64,000 bases of DNA from Leuconostoc inhae (GCF_019656015.1 NZ_BPKW01000004.1:62001-126000), one strand, 5' to 3'. Shown: positions 25,702-34,821, numbered from the stretch's first letter. Translations and numbers: made by a program. Notes: generated by a model not told the origin, from the letters alone.

Positions 25702-25842
25702 TTATTTCTTTTCTTTATTTGATGATGTTTCTCGGCCTAGAGCGGCTGCGCGTGCTTCTTCAGCAGTATTTTCAATTGGTAACGAGATTAAATCATCGAA
25801 TGAATTTGCCAATTGTTCTTCGCGATTTACAATTTTTGCCAT
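25702..25842 (-). CDS. 46-aa soluble protein of unknown function
   Basis: A small gene with an excellent ribosome-binding site (CGGAGG, 7 nt before the ATG). The product starts MAKIVNREEQLANSFDDLIS and is charged, Glu/Ala-rich and Lys-ended, with no membrane segment. It has its own terminator and lies alone, convergent to tuf and divergent from the ABC ATPase gene. No family is recognised. It does not look like a toxin or a typical antitoxin, and no partner gene is adjacent. Confidence 0.7.
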   Translation of the reverse strand: MAKIVNREEQLANSFDDLISLPIENTAEEARAAALGRETSSNKEKK

Positions 25843-25978
25843 AATATACCTCCGTTTCTGATAGTATAACGCATTTTATATGCAAATATATGCAAATATT
25901 CAAAAATTGTATGTATAATATGTGCATATCATATATTATCATGTATACTTATATATAGATATAAAAGGGAGCGATAAA

Positions 25979-26713
25979 ATGACTGAATTATTAACGATAA
26001 CTAACTTAAAGAAGCAATATGGAAATAAAATTATTTTTGACCAAGTCAATACAAAAGTCAATCAGGGTGAGGTTATTGCAATATTAGGACCATCGGGTGC
26101 CGGTAAATCAACTTTCTTACGTGCAATTAATTTGTTAGAGGCACCTACTGCTGGTCAGGTTATATTTGAGGGAAATGAATTAACCAATTTGGCAGAAAAA
26201 GAATTAGATGTTTTGCGCGAAAAAATTGGTATGGTATTTCAGAGTTTCAATTTGTTTCCAAACTTAACTGTTATTGAAAACATTAAATTGGCACCAATGA
26301 AAGTTAAACACCTTTCTGATACAGAAGCGACACACTTGGCAGAAAAATTATTAGATCAGGTTGGCTTAGCGGATAAACAAGATGTTTATCCTGCTAGTTT
26401 ATCAGGTGGCCAGCAGCAGCGTGTGGCGATTGCAAGAGCACTAGCAATGTCTCCTGATGTCTTGTTGTTTGATGAACCAACGAGCGCATTAGACCCCGAA
26501 ATGGTGGGTGAGGTATTAAATGTTATGAAGCAGCTGGCAGAAGATGGGATGACTATGCTAGTTGTGACACATGAGATGGGCTTTGCACGAGAAGTTGCTG
26601 ATACAGTTTGGTTCATGGCGGATGGTGGCATTCAAGAAATTTCAGAACCAGAAACATTTTTTAATGCCCCTAAGACACAACGTGCTAAAGATTTTTTGAA
26701 TAAAATATTATAG
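25979..26713 (+). CDS. Polar amino acid (glutamine-type) ABC transporter ATPase
   Basis: 244 aa, the ATP-binding subunit of a PAAT-family importer, peripheral on the inner face of the membrane. Walker [11 protein letters not shown]-loop [13 protein letters not shown], signature LSGGQQQR, Walker [15 protein letters not shown] and H-loop VTHEMGF are all present. The start is set by AAAAGGGAGCGATAAA. It has no permease beside it; the natural partner in this window is the fused binding-protein/permease at 49901-51376, 23 kb away. The AT-rich promoter region has a direct repeat of TATGCAAATA (25879-25898). Confidence 0.93.
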   Translation: MTELLTITNLKKQYGNKIIFDQVNTKVNQGEVIAILGPSGAGKSTFLRAINLLEAPTAGQVIFEGNELTNLAEKELDVLREKIGMVFQSFNLFPNLTVIENIKLAPMKVKHLSDTEATHLAEKLLDQVGLADKQDVYPASLSGGQQQRVAIARALAMSPDVLLFDEPTSALDPEMVGEVLNVMKQLAEDGMTMLVVTHEMGFAREVADTVWFMADGGIQEISEPETFFNAPKTQRAKDFLNKIL

Positions 26714-26726
26714 ATTTTTGGAATTT

Positions 26727-26747
26727 GAGCTAATCAGCTCTTTTTTT
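26727..26747 (+). terminator. Terminator of the ABC ATPase gene
   Basis: Short 5-bp stem GAGCT/AGCTC with a 4-nt loop and seven T; the rpiA promoter appears to overlap it. Confidence 0.65.
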
Positions 26748-26761
26748 GTTATTATAACAGT

Positions 26762-27448
26762 ATGGATAATATTAATTTAGAAAAGCAGCATGCGGCTATT
26801 GCAGCAGCGACACTTATAAAAAATGGCATGACAGTCGGCCTAGGAACAGGCTCAACAGTTGCATTTTTTTTGAAGGCACTTGCCAAGCGTATAAAACAAG
26901 AAAATTTATCAATTATAGGAGTTACGACTTCTTTTAAGACAGCAATAATTGCACAAAAACTAGGCATTAAAATAATAGATATAGATGATGCAAAAACCAT
27001 TGACTTAACTGTAGATGGTGCTGATGAAGTGGATTATGATATGAATGGTATTAAAGGCGGTGGGGCTGCTTTTTTAATGGAGAAAATTGTTGCAAACAAT
27101 TCAAAACGGGTTGTGTGGATTGTTGATAGTCAAAAAGTTCATCTGAAATTAGGACTGATGCCATTACCATTAGAAGTTGTGCCATTTGGAAGTGGTAAGT
27201 TAATGACAAAGTTAGGGAAACAACATTTATATCCAACATGGCGAAAAACAGATGGAAGACTTTTAGTGACAGACATGGGACATTATATTGTTGATTTATC
27301 TTTAAAGGCAATTGACCAGCCATCTGAATTGGCACGTTACTTGGATGGACAAATCGGCATTATAGAGCATGGACTATTTTTAGGTATAGCAGATGAAATA
27401 ATTATCGGCACTGCTACTGGTGTGAAACACTTGTTACGAACTGATTGA
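26762..27448 (+). CDS. rpiA: Ribose-5-phosphate isomerase A
   Basis: 228 aa, standard. It interconverts ribose 5-phosphate and ribulose 5-phosphate, feeding both the phosphoketolase route and PRPP/purine synthesis. GLGTGSTV (phosphate loop), the DGADEVD acid cluster and the KGGGAAFLMEK lysine region are the family signatures. The ATG is preceded by TTATTATAACAGT with no Shine-Dalgarno; a -10-like TATTAT lies 6 nt upstream, so the message may be leaderless. It starts only 15 bases after the previous gene's terminator T run. Confidence 0.96.
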   Translation: MDNINLEKQHAAIAAATLIKNGMTVGLGTGSTVAFFLKALAKRIKQENLSIIGVTTSFKTAIIAQKLGIKIIDIDDAKTIDLTVDGADEVDYDMNGIKGGGAAFLMEKIVANNSKRVVWIVDSQKVHLKLGLMPLPLEVVPFGSGKLMTKLGKQHLYPTWRKTDGRLLVTDMGHYIVDLSLKAIDQPSELARYLDGQIGIIEHGLFLGIADEIIIGTATGVKHLLRTD

Positions 27449-27470
27449 CAGAAATAAATGAGAATAGACT

Positions 27471-27508
27471 TAAAAGCGTTTACATTATAAATTAAGAAGC
27501 GGTATAAT
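27471..27508 (+). promoter_or_regulatory. Promoter of usp with overlapping cre-like site
   Basis: TTTACA at 27479-27484, an 18-bp spacer and TATAAT at 27503-27508. TAAAAGCGTTTACA (27471-27484) matches the CcpA cre consensus TGWAARCGYTWNCW at 13 of 14 positions and covers the -35, so carbon catabolite repression is plausible. Confidence 0.65.
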
Positions 27509-27528
27509 GAACTTGTAAGAATAAATGT

Positions 27529-27573
27529 GGAGGAGTGTGTCACGCAAGATTGCGTAGCATAATAACTAGTTAT
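27529..27573 (+). promoter_or_regulatory. Distant SD with inverted repeats before usp
   Basis: GGAGG (27529-27533) is 38 nt from the ATG at 27572. Between them lie the hairpin ACGCA-AGAT-TGCGT (27542-27555) and a perfect 12-nt palindrome (27562-27573) that includes the first two bases of the ATG. Folding the first hairpin shortens the gap only to 24 nt, so this is a weaker case than serC. Confidence 0.45.
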
Positions 27574-28009
27574 GGCATATAATAATATTTTAATAGCAGT
27601 TGATGGATCAGAAGTATCAAACTTGTTAATCAAAAAAGTACATGAGTTTGTGCCTGATGCACATATTGACATTTTGATTGTGGTAGATACAAGTGGTGGA
27701 TATTTTGGCACAATTGTTATGAATGCTGATATTGTTTATCAGATGGAACAAGATGCTGAAAAAGTAATTAATAAGGCATATGATTATGCTAAGTCAATAG
27801 GTCATGCTAACACAGATGTCCATGTACGTTTTGGTGCACCTAAGCAAGTTATCGCACGTGATTTTCCAAAGGATCATAAAAATGATTTAATCGTTGTTGG
27901 AGAAACTGGACTTAGCCGTTTACAACGCGCTATGGCTGGAACGATACCATCATTTGTAACACACACAGCAACAACCGATGTGCTTATTATGCGTACGGCA
28001 AAAAAATAG
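27572..28009 (+). CDS. usp: Universal stress protein
   Basis: 145 aa, a single UspA domain. NNILIAVDGSEVS at the start and the nucleotide-binding stretch VVGETGLSRLQRAMAGTIPSFV (positions about 109-130) fit the ATP-binding subclass, although the usual GxxG-S/T ending is altered. The role is usually stress or starvation adaptation; its exact action is not known. The ATG is the only possible start, since a stop lies three codons upstream in frame. It may be CcpA-controlled, given the cre-like site on its -35. Confidence 0.9.
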   Translation: MAYNNILIAVDGSEVSNLLIKKVHEFVPDAHIDILIVVDTSGGYFGTIVMNADIVYQMEQDAEKVINKAYDYAKSIGHANTDVHVRFGAPKQVIARDFPKDHKNDLIVVGETGLSRLQRAMAGTIPSFVTHTATTDVLIMRTAKK

Positions 28010-28030
28010 AAAAATTATCGATATAACTTA

Positions 28031-28067
28031 AAAATCCAAGCAATTTATATAATTGCTTGGATTTTTT
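28031..28067. terminator. Bidirectional terminator between usp and the cyclophilin gene
   Basis: A perfect 15-bp stem (28031-28045 with 28051-28065), loop TATAT, A-run left and T-run right. Confidence 0.9.
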
Positions 28068-28078
28068 AATAATAGTTA

Positions 28079-28870
28079 TTAGTTTGCTTGTTTTAGGATG
28101 GTGATTTGTGTTATTTTAATAGGTTTAACAGGCGTTGAGCCTTCGCCACCGGATTTAACTTTTGCTGATGCAATTTTATCAACAACAGCCATACCTTTGA
28201 TAACTTGTCCAAATACAGTGTAACTACCATCTAGTGATGGATTACCACCTTTTTTATAAGCATCAACTATTTTAGAGGGGTATTTATTTTTGTCAAAATC
28301 TTGCGTTGGTTTTTGCGGGTTTTGGTTAATGAAGAATTGCGAGCCATTTGTATCTGGACCTGCATTTGCCATAGTTAAAGCCCCACGAATATTGTACAAA
28401 GATTGACTGATTTCGTTTTTGAATCCATGACCACTGTCAATACTTTTGTTTTTATCGTGCCAGATTGAATTACCACCGGTGCCATCTCCCTTGGGATCAC
28501 CACCTTGAATCATAAAGTCTGCAATAACACGATGAAATGAAGTATTATTATAATAACCATTTTTAGCATGTGTCAAAAAGTTTTCAACTGCTAGAGGTGC
28601 ATACTGATTAAATAATTTTAAAGTTATTTCTCCAGCTGTGGTTGTCATTCTTACTTCACTCTCGTTGGCTGTAACTTTATTCTCTAACTGAGGTAAGGCA
28701 ACATTGTCTAATTCAGGATCTTTTTTGGTCTGGGTTGATGATGAAGCAGCTGTTGTGGTTGTATTATTATTGGCATTTTGATGTGTCGTCATCATTGAAA
28801 TACCAACAATTAATGCAATTAATATTGTGCCCATAGCTGCGAGTATGACATATTGTTTTTCTTTTTTCAT
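28079..28870 (-). CDS. Extracytoplasmic cyclophilin-type peptidyl-prolyl isomerase
   Basis: 263 aa. An N-terminal hydrophobic segment (VILAAMGTILIALIVGISMM) anchors or exports it; a Thr/Ser/Asn-rich linker follows, then a cyclophilin domain (about residues 70-260). Catalytic-site features are FHRVIADFMIQGGDP, NIRGALTMANAGPDTNGSQF and TVFGQVIKGMAVVDKI. It would catalyse proline isomerisation in proteins outside the membrane. AAGGGATAACAAC precedes the ATG. It is the last gene of the minus-strand PAP2-methyltransferase-PPIase operon, 11 bases after the methyltransferase stop. Confidence 0.93.
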   Translation of the reverse strand: MKKEKQYVILAAMGTILIALIVGISMMTTHQNANNNTTTTAASSSTQTKKDPELDNVALPQLENKVTANESEVRMTTTAGEITLKLFNQYAPLAVENFLTHAKNGYYNNTSFHRVIADFMIQGGDPKGDGTGGNSIWHDKNKSIDSGHGFKNEISQSLYNIRGALTMANAGPDTNGSQFFINQNPQKPTQDFDKNKYPSKIVDAYKKGGNPSLDGSYTVFGQVIKGMAVVDKIASAKVKSGGEGSTPVKPIKITQITILKQAN

Positions 28871-28881
28871 GTTGTTATCCC

Positions 28882-29403
28882 TTATATACGCTCAATAATA
28901 TGCGCTTGTACAGTTTCTGTGATATATGTTGCTTGTTTAAAATCGTCGCGTATTAAATTACGAGTGTAAGTTTGCCAACTAATTGGAGTGTTATTAAATT
29001 TGATAATTAATAAACCGCCATGTGTTAAACGAGGTAAAACACAATCAATTTGTTCAAGATAATTTTCTGAAAAATCGTTGTTATTTTGTGCGTCACTTGA
29101 ATAATCAAAGATAGCAATGCTTGCTTGATTTTTTTTGCCTAGTTCTGTAACATAGCTGGAATCAATGTTTTTACCAAGTAGCGTAACGCGCTCGGAAAGG
29201 CCACTCATGAACAGGGACGTGGCAGCTGCATTGGCGTTATCTTTTGTTGCCGTGTAACTGATCACATGGCCTGTTGTACCAACTCTTGTGGCCAAAAAAC
29301 GTGTGTTAATACCGTTTGCAGTGGTTGCATCAACGACTACGTCACCAATGTGAACCGTTTGTTCGATTAATTGGTGAACTAGTGCTTGTGCGGTCGGAAT
29401 CAT
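28882..29403 (-). CDS. YtqB/MnmM-like SAM-dependent methyltransferase, divergent
   Basis: 173 aa, a class I Rossmann methyltransferase resembling YtqB (now linked to tRNA wobble-uridine modification, MnmM). The SAM loop reads VVVDATTANGINTRFLA, where the family normally has DATxGNGxDTxFLA, and the next strand YTATKD replaces the usual acidic FDIQ. So two binding positions are altered, and activity is uncertain. LTHGGLLIIKFN is the later core strand. Its ATG overlaps the PAP2 stop (ATGA), so the two are coupled. Confidence 0.72.
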   Translation of the reverse strand: MIPTAQALVHQLIEQTVHIGDVVVDATTANGINTRFLATRVGTTGHVISYTATKDNANAAATSLFMSGLSERVTLLGKNIDSSYVTELGKKNQASIAIFDYSSDAQNNNDFSENYLEQIDCVLPRLTHGGLLIIKFNNTPISWQTYTRNLIRDDFKQATYITETVQAHIIERI

Positions 29404-30029
29404 GTGTGTTTGCCTCCAATTTGAAAGATATGCTGTGATAGGATGAGTAAGCCATAACCTAATGCTAATCCAGCTAAAATATCACTAGGATAATGTACAT
29501 TAACATAAATACGGCTTGTCGGAATAGTAATAATTAAGATCAATAACATAGTAACTGTGATATATTTTAATAAAGAACTTTGTATTTTCGTTTGTATAAT
29601 AATAATTAAGCTACCATATAACAGGATGGCTATCATCGTATGCCCAGATGGAAAACTGTAACCATGTTCAGATAGTAGTTGTGGCATTGGTCGTGGGTTA
29701 CGAACAAGATATTTAATAATTTGTGTCACAACGCCAGCAAACAGAATGACGTTAACTAGTAGAAAGCTTAATAAACGATATTGACGATGATAAATAAAAA
29801 ATAATGATAGTATCAAGGTTAAGATAGATGTAAATGTGACACTACCAAATTGTGTGATGTCTATAAAGAAAATATCTGCGAAAACGGAACGATGTTGAAT
29901 TAGCCGTTGCCCTGCAGAATTTAAATTATTGAGCCATTGTGACTGACATATAACACCTATTAAAAGGCCTATAAATAGAGTAAAGGCTAAAATAACAGAT
30001 AAAAATCGAATTTTAGGTTTTATAATCAT
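29400..30029 (-). CDS. PAP2-family membrane phosphatase
   Basis: 209 aa from the ATG at 30029 (or 217 from a GTG at 30053). Five to six membrane helices with the three active-site motifs of the family: KYLVRNPRP, SFPSGH and SRIYVNVHYPSD. It is a likely undecaprenyl-diphosphate or phosphatidylglycerophosphate phosphatase acting at the outer face of the membrane; the substrate cannot be told apart by sequence. The preferred ATG has no strong Shine-Dalgarno and is preceded directly by two TATACT hexamers, so the message could be leaderless. First gene of the operon, divergent from the leuS leader. Confidence 0.88.
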   Translation of the reverse strand: MIIKPKIRFLSVILAFTLFIGLLIGVICQSQWLNNLNSAGQRLIQHRSVFADIFFIDITQFGSVTFTSILTLILSLFFIYHRQYRLLSFLLVNVILFAGVVTQIIKYLVRNPRPMPQLLSEHGYSFPSGHTMIAILLYGSLIIIIQTKIQSSLLKYITVTMLLILIITIPTSRIYVNVHYPSDILAGLALGYGLLILSQHIFQIGGKHT

Positions 30030-30063
30030 AGTATATAGTATACCTGATTTCACGGAAACGTGA

Positions 30064-30300
30064 TATAATTAGGACAATATATTTGACAATAGTACACGTT
30101 CGCGAAGCATTAGAAAATAAACGGTGTTGCAAGTTTATCAATCAACAGGTGGAACTCGGTCAGAAAAATTGAAAGTGAACTAACAGTAGTTTTCAGCGTG
30201 TTGTCGCGTTAAGGCATTTGAGACGTATTGATACGTGAACATAGGTGGTACCGCGATAATTCGCCCTTGTCACACTTTTTTAGTGTGACAAGGGGGGATT
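30064..30300 (+). promoter_or_regulatory. Promoter and T-box leader (Leu specifier) of leuS
   Basis: TATAAT at 30064-30069 gives a start near 30076. A distal Stem I hairpin ATAAAC-(10 nt)-GTTTAT is followed 17 nt later by a candidate specifier CTC (Leu) at 30155-30157. The T-box motif AGGTGGTACCGCG is at 30243-30255. The terminator CCCTTGTCACAC / GTGTGACAAGGG with T-rich tail ends near 30300. Uncharged tRNA-Leu would allow leuS expression. A TCACG-GAAA-CGTGA inverted repeat (30050-30063) lies just before the -10. Confidence 0.87.
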
Positions 30301-30327
30301 TTTTAATTGTCAAATAAAAGTAAACCA

Positions 30328-30395
30328 GGAGGAGATGCAGTTATGTCATACCAGAAAAAGTAGGCATTGGCTGCATTAAAGATAATATGTCATAC
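30328..30395 (+). promoter_or_regulatory. leuS initiation region: SD, six-codon ORF, inverted repeat, repeated start
   Basis: GGAGG at 30328-30332 serves a first ATG at 30343 that reads M-S-Y-Q-K-K-stop (30343-30363). The leuS ATG follows at 30387 with no good Shine-Dalgarno of its own. ATGCAG (30335-30340) pairs with CTGCAT (30371-30376), which would bring the Shine-Dalgarno to about 12 nt from 30387. The nine bases ATGTCATAC occur at both starts (30343-30351 and 30387-30395), 44 nt apart. Confidence 0.75.
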
Positions 30396-32798
30396 GAACA
30401 TCAAACAATTGAACAAAAATGGCAAAAGTATTGGGATGAGAATCAAACTTTTGCAACAACAGATGACACAAGCAAGCCAAAGTACTATGCGATGGACATG
30501 TTCCCTTATCCATCCGGTCAAGGACTTCACGTTGGACATCCAGAAGGTTATACTGCGACAGACATAATGAGCCGTTTTAAACGAGCAAATGGGTTTAACG
30601 TTTTGCACCCTATGGGATGGGATGCATTTGGTTTACCAGCTGAGCAATATGCGATGAAAACTGGCCATAATCCAGCGGATTTTACAAGCCAAAATGTTGA
30701 CCATTTTCGTGAACAAATTAAATCACTTGGTTTATCGTATGACTGGAACCGTGAAATCAACACCACTGATCCAGCGTATTATAAGTGGACACAATGGATT
30801 TTTGAAAAATTGTATGAAAAAGGTTTGGCATATGAGTCAAATATGATGGTGAATTGGGATCCAATTGATCGTGTTGTTTTGGCAAATGAAGAAGTTATTG
30901 ATGGTAAATCGGAACGTTCGGGTAATAAGGTTGAACGTAAGGCGCTACGCCAATGGGTTCTTAAAATTACAGCGTATGCTGATCGTCTAGTTGATGATTT
31001 AGATGAATTAGATTGGCCAGAGGCGATTAAGGAACAACAACGTCATTGGATCGGTCGTTCAAAGGGCGCTGCGGTATTTTTTAATGTCGCAGATTCAGAT
31101 AAGAAAATTGAAGTTTATACCACACGTCCTGATACATTATTTGGCGCCTCATACATGGTTTTGGCACCAGAACATACCTTAGTAGATGACATTGCCACAG
31201 AAGAGCAAAAACAAGCAATTAGTGATTATCGTGCGATTATGTCGGCTAAAACAGATCTTGAACGTACAGACTTAAATAAAGATAAAACAGGTGTTTTCAC
31301 TGGCGCGTATGGTGTCAATCCAGTTAATGGCGAGAAACTACCTATTTGGATTGCTGATTATGTTTTGGCTTCATATGGTACAGGGGCAATAATGGCTGTT
31401 CCTGCACATGATGAACGAGACTTTGAATTTGCACAGAAGTTTAATCTAGAAATTAAACCCGTCATTGCTGGTGGAGATGTTACAAAAGAGTCATATACAG
31501 GTGATGGACTGCATATCAATTCTGATTTTTTGAATGATTTAGACAAAGAAACGGCCATTAATACAACTATTACATGGCTTGAAACACATAAATCAGGACA
31601 TGCACAAACTAATTTCCGACTACGTGATTGGATCTTTTCACGACAACGTTATTGGGGAGAACCAATTCCAGTGATTCACTGGGAAGATGGGACAAAAACT
31701 TTGGTACCTGAAAAGGAATTACCACTGTTATTACCACATGCGACAGAGTTGAGACCTTCTGGTAGTGGTGAATCGCCATTAGCTAATTTAACTGATTGGT
31801 TGGAAGTGACACGTGAAGATGGCGTGAAGGGCCGTCGTGAAACAAATACTATGCCACAATGGGCAGGTTCTTCTTGGTATTTCTTGCGCTATATTGATCC
31901 ACATAATGCAGAAAAAATCGCAGATTTAGATAAATTGAAATATTGGATGAATGTTGATTTGTACGTTGGCGGTGCAGAACATGCTGTGTTACACTTATTG
32001 TACGCGCGTTTTTGGCATAAATTCTTATATGATTTAGGGGTTGTTCCTACCAAAGAGCCGTTTCAAAAATTGGTTAACCAAGGTATGATTTTAGGTTCAA
32101 ATCATGAAAAAATGTCAAAATCAAAAGGAAATGTTGTTAATCCTGATGATATTGTTATGGCATTTGGTGCAGATACGCTGCGTGTTTATGAAATGTTCAT
32201 GGGACCATTAACACAAAACAAGCCGTGGTCAGAAGAAGGTATTACTGGATCAAGGCGTTGGCTTGATCGCGTTTGGCGTCTGTTAATTGATGATGAAGGA
32301 CACGTTCGTGATCAGGTGACGACGTCTAATTCTGGCGGTTTAGACAAAATATATCATCAAACAGTCAAAAAAGTGACTGAAGATTTGGAAAATATGCGTT
32401 TTAATACAGCTATTTCTCAAATGATGGTATTTATCAATGAAGCTTATAAATCTAAAACGTTACCAATTAATTATATGACAGGTTTTGTTCAATTATTGGC
32501 ACCTATTGCGCCGCACCTGGCTGAAGAATTATGGGTACGATTAGGAAAAGAAGCATCAATATCTTATGTGGCTTGGCCGCAATATGACCAAGCACAATTA
32601 GTAGATGATACTGTCGAAATTATATTTCAAGTAAATGGTAAAGTACGTGGTAAGGCAACAGTAGCGCGTGATATTGATAAAGATAGTATGATTGCGGCTG
32701 CAAAATTAGATGATAATGTTCAAAATTTCATAGCAGAAAAAACGATTCGCAAAGTTATCGCGATACCTGGTAAGTTTGTTAATATTGTTGTTGGATAA
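30387..32798 (+). CDS. leuS: Leucyl-tRNA synthetase
   Basis: 803 aa, full length. It charges tRNA-Leu. The N-terminus [20 protein letters not shown] is that of bacterial LeuRS. The HIGH-like motif is [11 protein letters not shown] (about residues 37-47), the editing (CP1) domain has [12 protein letters not shown] and [11 protein letters not shown], the catalytic core resumes at [15 protein letters not shown], and KMSKSKGN is near residue 575. The C-terminal tail [11 protein letters not shown] is normal. The start codon is fixed by the family N-terminus, but its ribosome-binding arrangement is unusual (30328-30395). Controlled by the Leu T-box. Confidence 0.97.
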   Translation: MSYEHQTIEQKWQKYWDENQTFATTDDTSKPKYYAMDMFPYPSGQGLHVGHPEGYTATDIMSRFKRANGFNVLHPMGWDAFGLPAEQYAMKTGHNPADFTSQNVDHFREQIKSLGLSYDWNREINTTDPAYYKWTQWIFEKLYEKGLAYESNMMVNWDPIDRVVLANEEVIDGKSERSGNKVERKALRQWVLKITAYADRLVDDLDELDWPEAIKEQQRHWIGRSKGAAVFFNVADSDKKIEVYTTRPDTLFGASYMVLAPEHTLVDDIATEEQKQAISDYRAIMSAKTDLERTDLNKDKTGVFTGAYGVNPVNGEKLPIWIADYVLASYGTGAIMAVPAHDERDFEFAQKFNLEIKPVIAGGDVTKESYTGDGLHINSDFLNDLDKETAINTTITWLETHKSGHAQTNFRLRDWIFSRQRYWGEPIPVIHWEDGTKTLVPEKELPLLLPHATELRPSGSGESPLANLTDWLEVTREDGVKGRRETNTMPQWAGSSWYFLRYIDPHNAEKIADLDKLKYWMNVDLYVGGAEHAVLHLLYARFWHKFLYDLGVVPTKEPFQKLVNQGMILGSNHEKMSKSKGNVVNPDDIVMAFGADTLRVYEMFMGPLTQNKPWSEEGITGSRRWLDRVWRLLIDDEGHVRDQVTTSNSGGLDKIYHQTVKKVTEDLENMRFNTAISQMMVFINEAYKSKTLPINYMTGFVQLLAPIAPHLAEELWVRLGKEASISYVAWPQYDQAQLVDDTVEIIFQVNGKVRGKATVARDIDKDSMIAAAKLDDNVQNFIAEKTIRKVIAIPGKFVNIVVG

Positions 32799-32874
32799 AT
32801 AAATTATTATGAATAATTAAAGTGATAAAGCTGGTGTTTGTTGCCAGCGTACATAATTTAAGAGGAGTACACAA

Positions 32875-34821
32875 ATGGCGGATGAAGAGCGTCCAAGTGA
32901 TCTGAAAATGCGAAGTCAACATGTTGACAAAATTAATGTTGATGGTCAAATATTAAGTGCAGATGAAATATTAGCGCGTGCGCAACAACGGGTTCAAAAG
33001 AAGCAACAACCAACATCGGGTGTAGACAAACAAAAACTACAAAAAAGGCCGCTAACGCATGATGAAATTGCAGCAATTAAAGCTCAAAATAAGCACTCTC
33101 GTCAGCAAATTATTAAGAAAAAGCCAAATCTTGTTCAAGCTCAAAAATCAGATCCTTTTTCTGAAAAGGTACCCACGATAGATACGAAACAAGAAGCAAA
33201 AGATAGTAATCAAGCAACACTAGTAAAGGGATCAGCTTGGTTGTCTGCTGGTAATATTGTGTCTCGTATATTGGGAGCAATTTATATTGTACCTTGGATG
33301 GCGTTACTTGGTTCTAATTCTAACCGTGCGAATGGTCTATTTGCACAGGGATACACGATTTATGCGATATTTTTAGCTATTGCGACGTTTGGTGTACCTG
33401 CCGCAATTTCAAAATTAGTGGCAGAATTTAATGCAAGACACGATGTGTATCAATCTCGTCAACTCATACGTCAATCTATGATATTAGGTGTCGCATTAGG
33501 CATTGTATTTGGTTCTGCAATTTATCTTTTAACCCCAGTACTTGCTATGGGAAATGCTAATTTTATTCCAGTTTTACATTCACTAGCACCAGCGGTCGCT
33601 ATCTTTCCGTTGATGTCGATGCTTCGTGGTATATTTCAAGGCTATCAGCTCATGAGTATTTCGGCGTTGTCACAGGTTGTGGAACAAATCGCGCGTGTTA
33701 TTTACATGCTAGTCACAACAGTTATTATTTTGCGAGTTAACCCCGGAAATTGGAGCGGCGTTGTTGTACAATCAACTTTTGCTGCATTTATTGGTGCTAT
33801 ATTTAGTATGTTAGTGCTTATCTGGGGATGGTTCAAATATCGTTATATTTTGATTAAGCCTTTATCTTTAAATACAGAGCATGTTAAAAAGCCAACGTTA
33901 AGTTTAATTTTTAACATTTTAAAAGAATCATGGCCATTTATTATTATTGGATCGGCCATTACATTGTTTCAATTAGTTGATCAGTATACGTATTTTAATG
34001 TTATGAGTCATTTTTTTGCGAATACCAATACGCAACTACAAACACAGTTTGCCTTATTTAGTGCCAATCCTAATAAATTAATTATGATTATTGTTCCTTT
34101 TTCAACAAGTATTGCAGCGACGGCATTACCAATGTTGTCTGGCAGTAAGGCAACTTTGACACGGGAAAATATTCAAGACCAGTTAAAACAAGTGATTAAA
34201 TTGTTCGCATTGGTTATGTTTCCAAGTACATTAGGGATGTTTGCCATCGCATCGCCACTTTACAAAATGTTTTATCCAATTGATGTATCAAACCAAGAGG
34301 GTATTTATTTGCTACAATTTTCAACAATATTAGCAATCGCATTTAGTTTGTTTATGTTATTGGCGTTTGTACTTCAAGCGTTATCGGAAGTGTCAATTGT
34401 TATTAAGGCTTTTGTTTTTGGTTTGTTAGTCAAACTGGCACTCCAAGTGCCTAGTATTCGGTATTTTGAGGGTATGGGAGCTTTGATAGCAAGTATGATT
34501 GGTATGGCGATTGCGATAGCTTATATGCTTGATTATCTTAAATCAGCCTATGACGTATCATTATCTTCTGTTGGCCACGAACTTTGGCAATTATTTATTG
34601 GTGCAGTAGTGATGGCAATTATTTCTTATGCAAGTGTATTTGTTATGAGCAACTTTTTGTTCCCAATGGACACAAAAATTTCAGTTACCATCACTGCTCT
34701 GATTAGTGCTGCTATTGGTGGTATTGTTGTCATACTCTTGTATTTACGTATGGGATTTGGCGACGATCTATTAGGAAATAAAATAAGACATATACCAGCT
34801 AAGTTACGACCAAAGCGATGA
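32875..34821 (+). CDS. MOP-superfamily lipid/polysaccharide flippase (YtgP-like)
   Basis: 648 aa. A charged Gln/Lys-rich cytoplasmic N-terminus of about 110 residues precedes about 14 membrane helices. The transport domain begins LVKGSAWLSAGNIVSRILGA and contains RGIFQGYQLMSISALSQVVEQ, typical of the polysaccharide exporter/YtgP branch implicated in lipid II or teichoic precursor flipping. The long polar N-terminal extension is the notable difference from shorter homologues. AAGAGGAGTACACAA precedes the ATG. The stop codon lies inside its own terminator stem. Confidence 0.88.
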   Translation: MADEERPSDLKMRSQHVDKINVDGQILSADEILARAQQRVQKKQQPTSGVDKQKLQKRPLTHDEIAAIKAQNKHSRQQIIKKKPNLVQAQKSDPFSEKVPTIDTKQEAKDSNQATLVKGSAWLSAGNIVSRILGAIYIVPWMALLGSNSNRANGLFAQGYTIYAIFLAIATFGVPAAISKLVAEFNARHDVYQSRQLIRQSMILGVALGIVFGSAIYLLTPVLAMGNANFIPVLHSLAPAVAIFPLMSMLRGIFQGYQLMSISALSQVVEQIARVIYMLVTTVIILRVNPGNWSGVVVQSTFAAFIGAIFSMLVLIWGWFKYRYILIKPLSLNTEHVKKPTLSLIFNILKESWPFIIIGSAITLFQLVDQYTYFNVMSHFFANTNTQLQTQFALFSANPNKLIMIIVPFSTSIAATALPMLSGSKATLTRENIQDQLKQVIKLFALVMFPSTLGMFAIASPLYKMFYPIDVSNQEGIYLLQFSTILAIAFSLFMLLAFVLQALSEVSIVIKAFVFGLLVKLALQVPSIRYFEGMGALIASMIGMAIAIAYMLDYLKSAYDVSLSSVGHELWQLFIGAVVMAIISYASVFVMSNFLFPMDTKISVTITALISAAIGGIVVILLYLRMGFGDDLLGNKIRHIPAKLRPKR

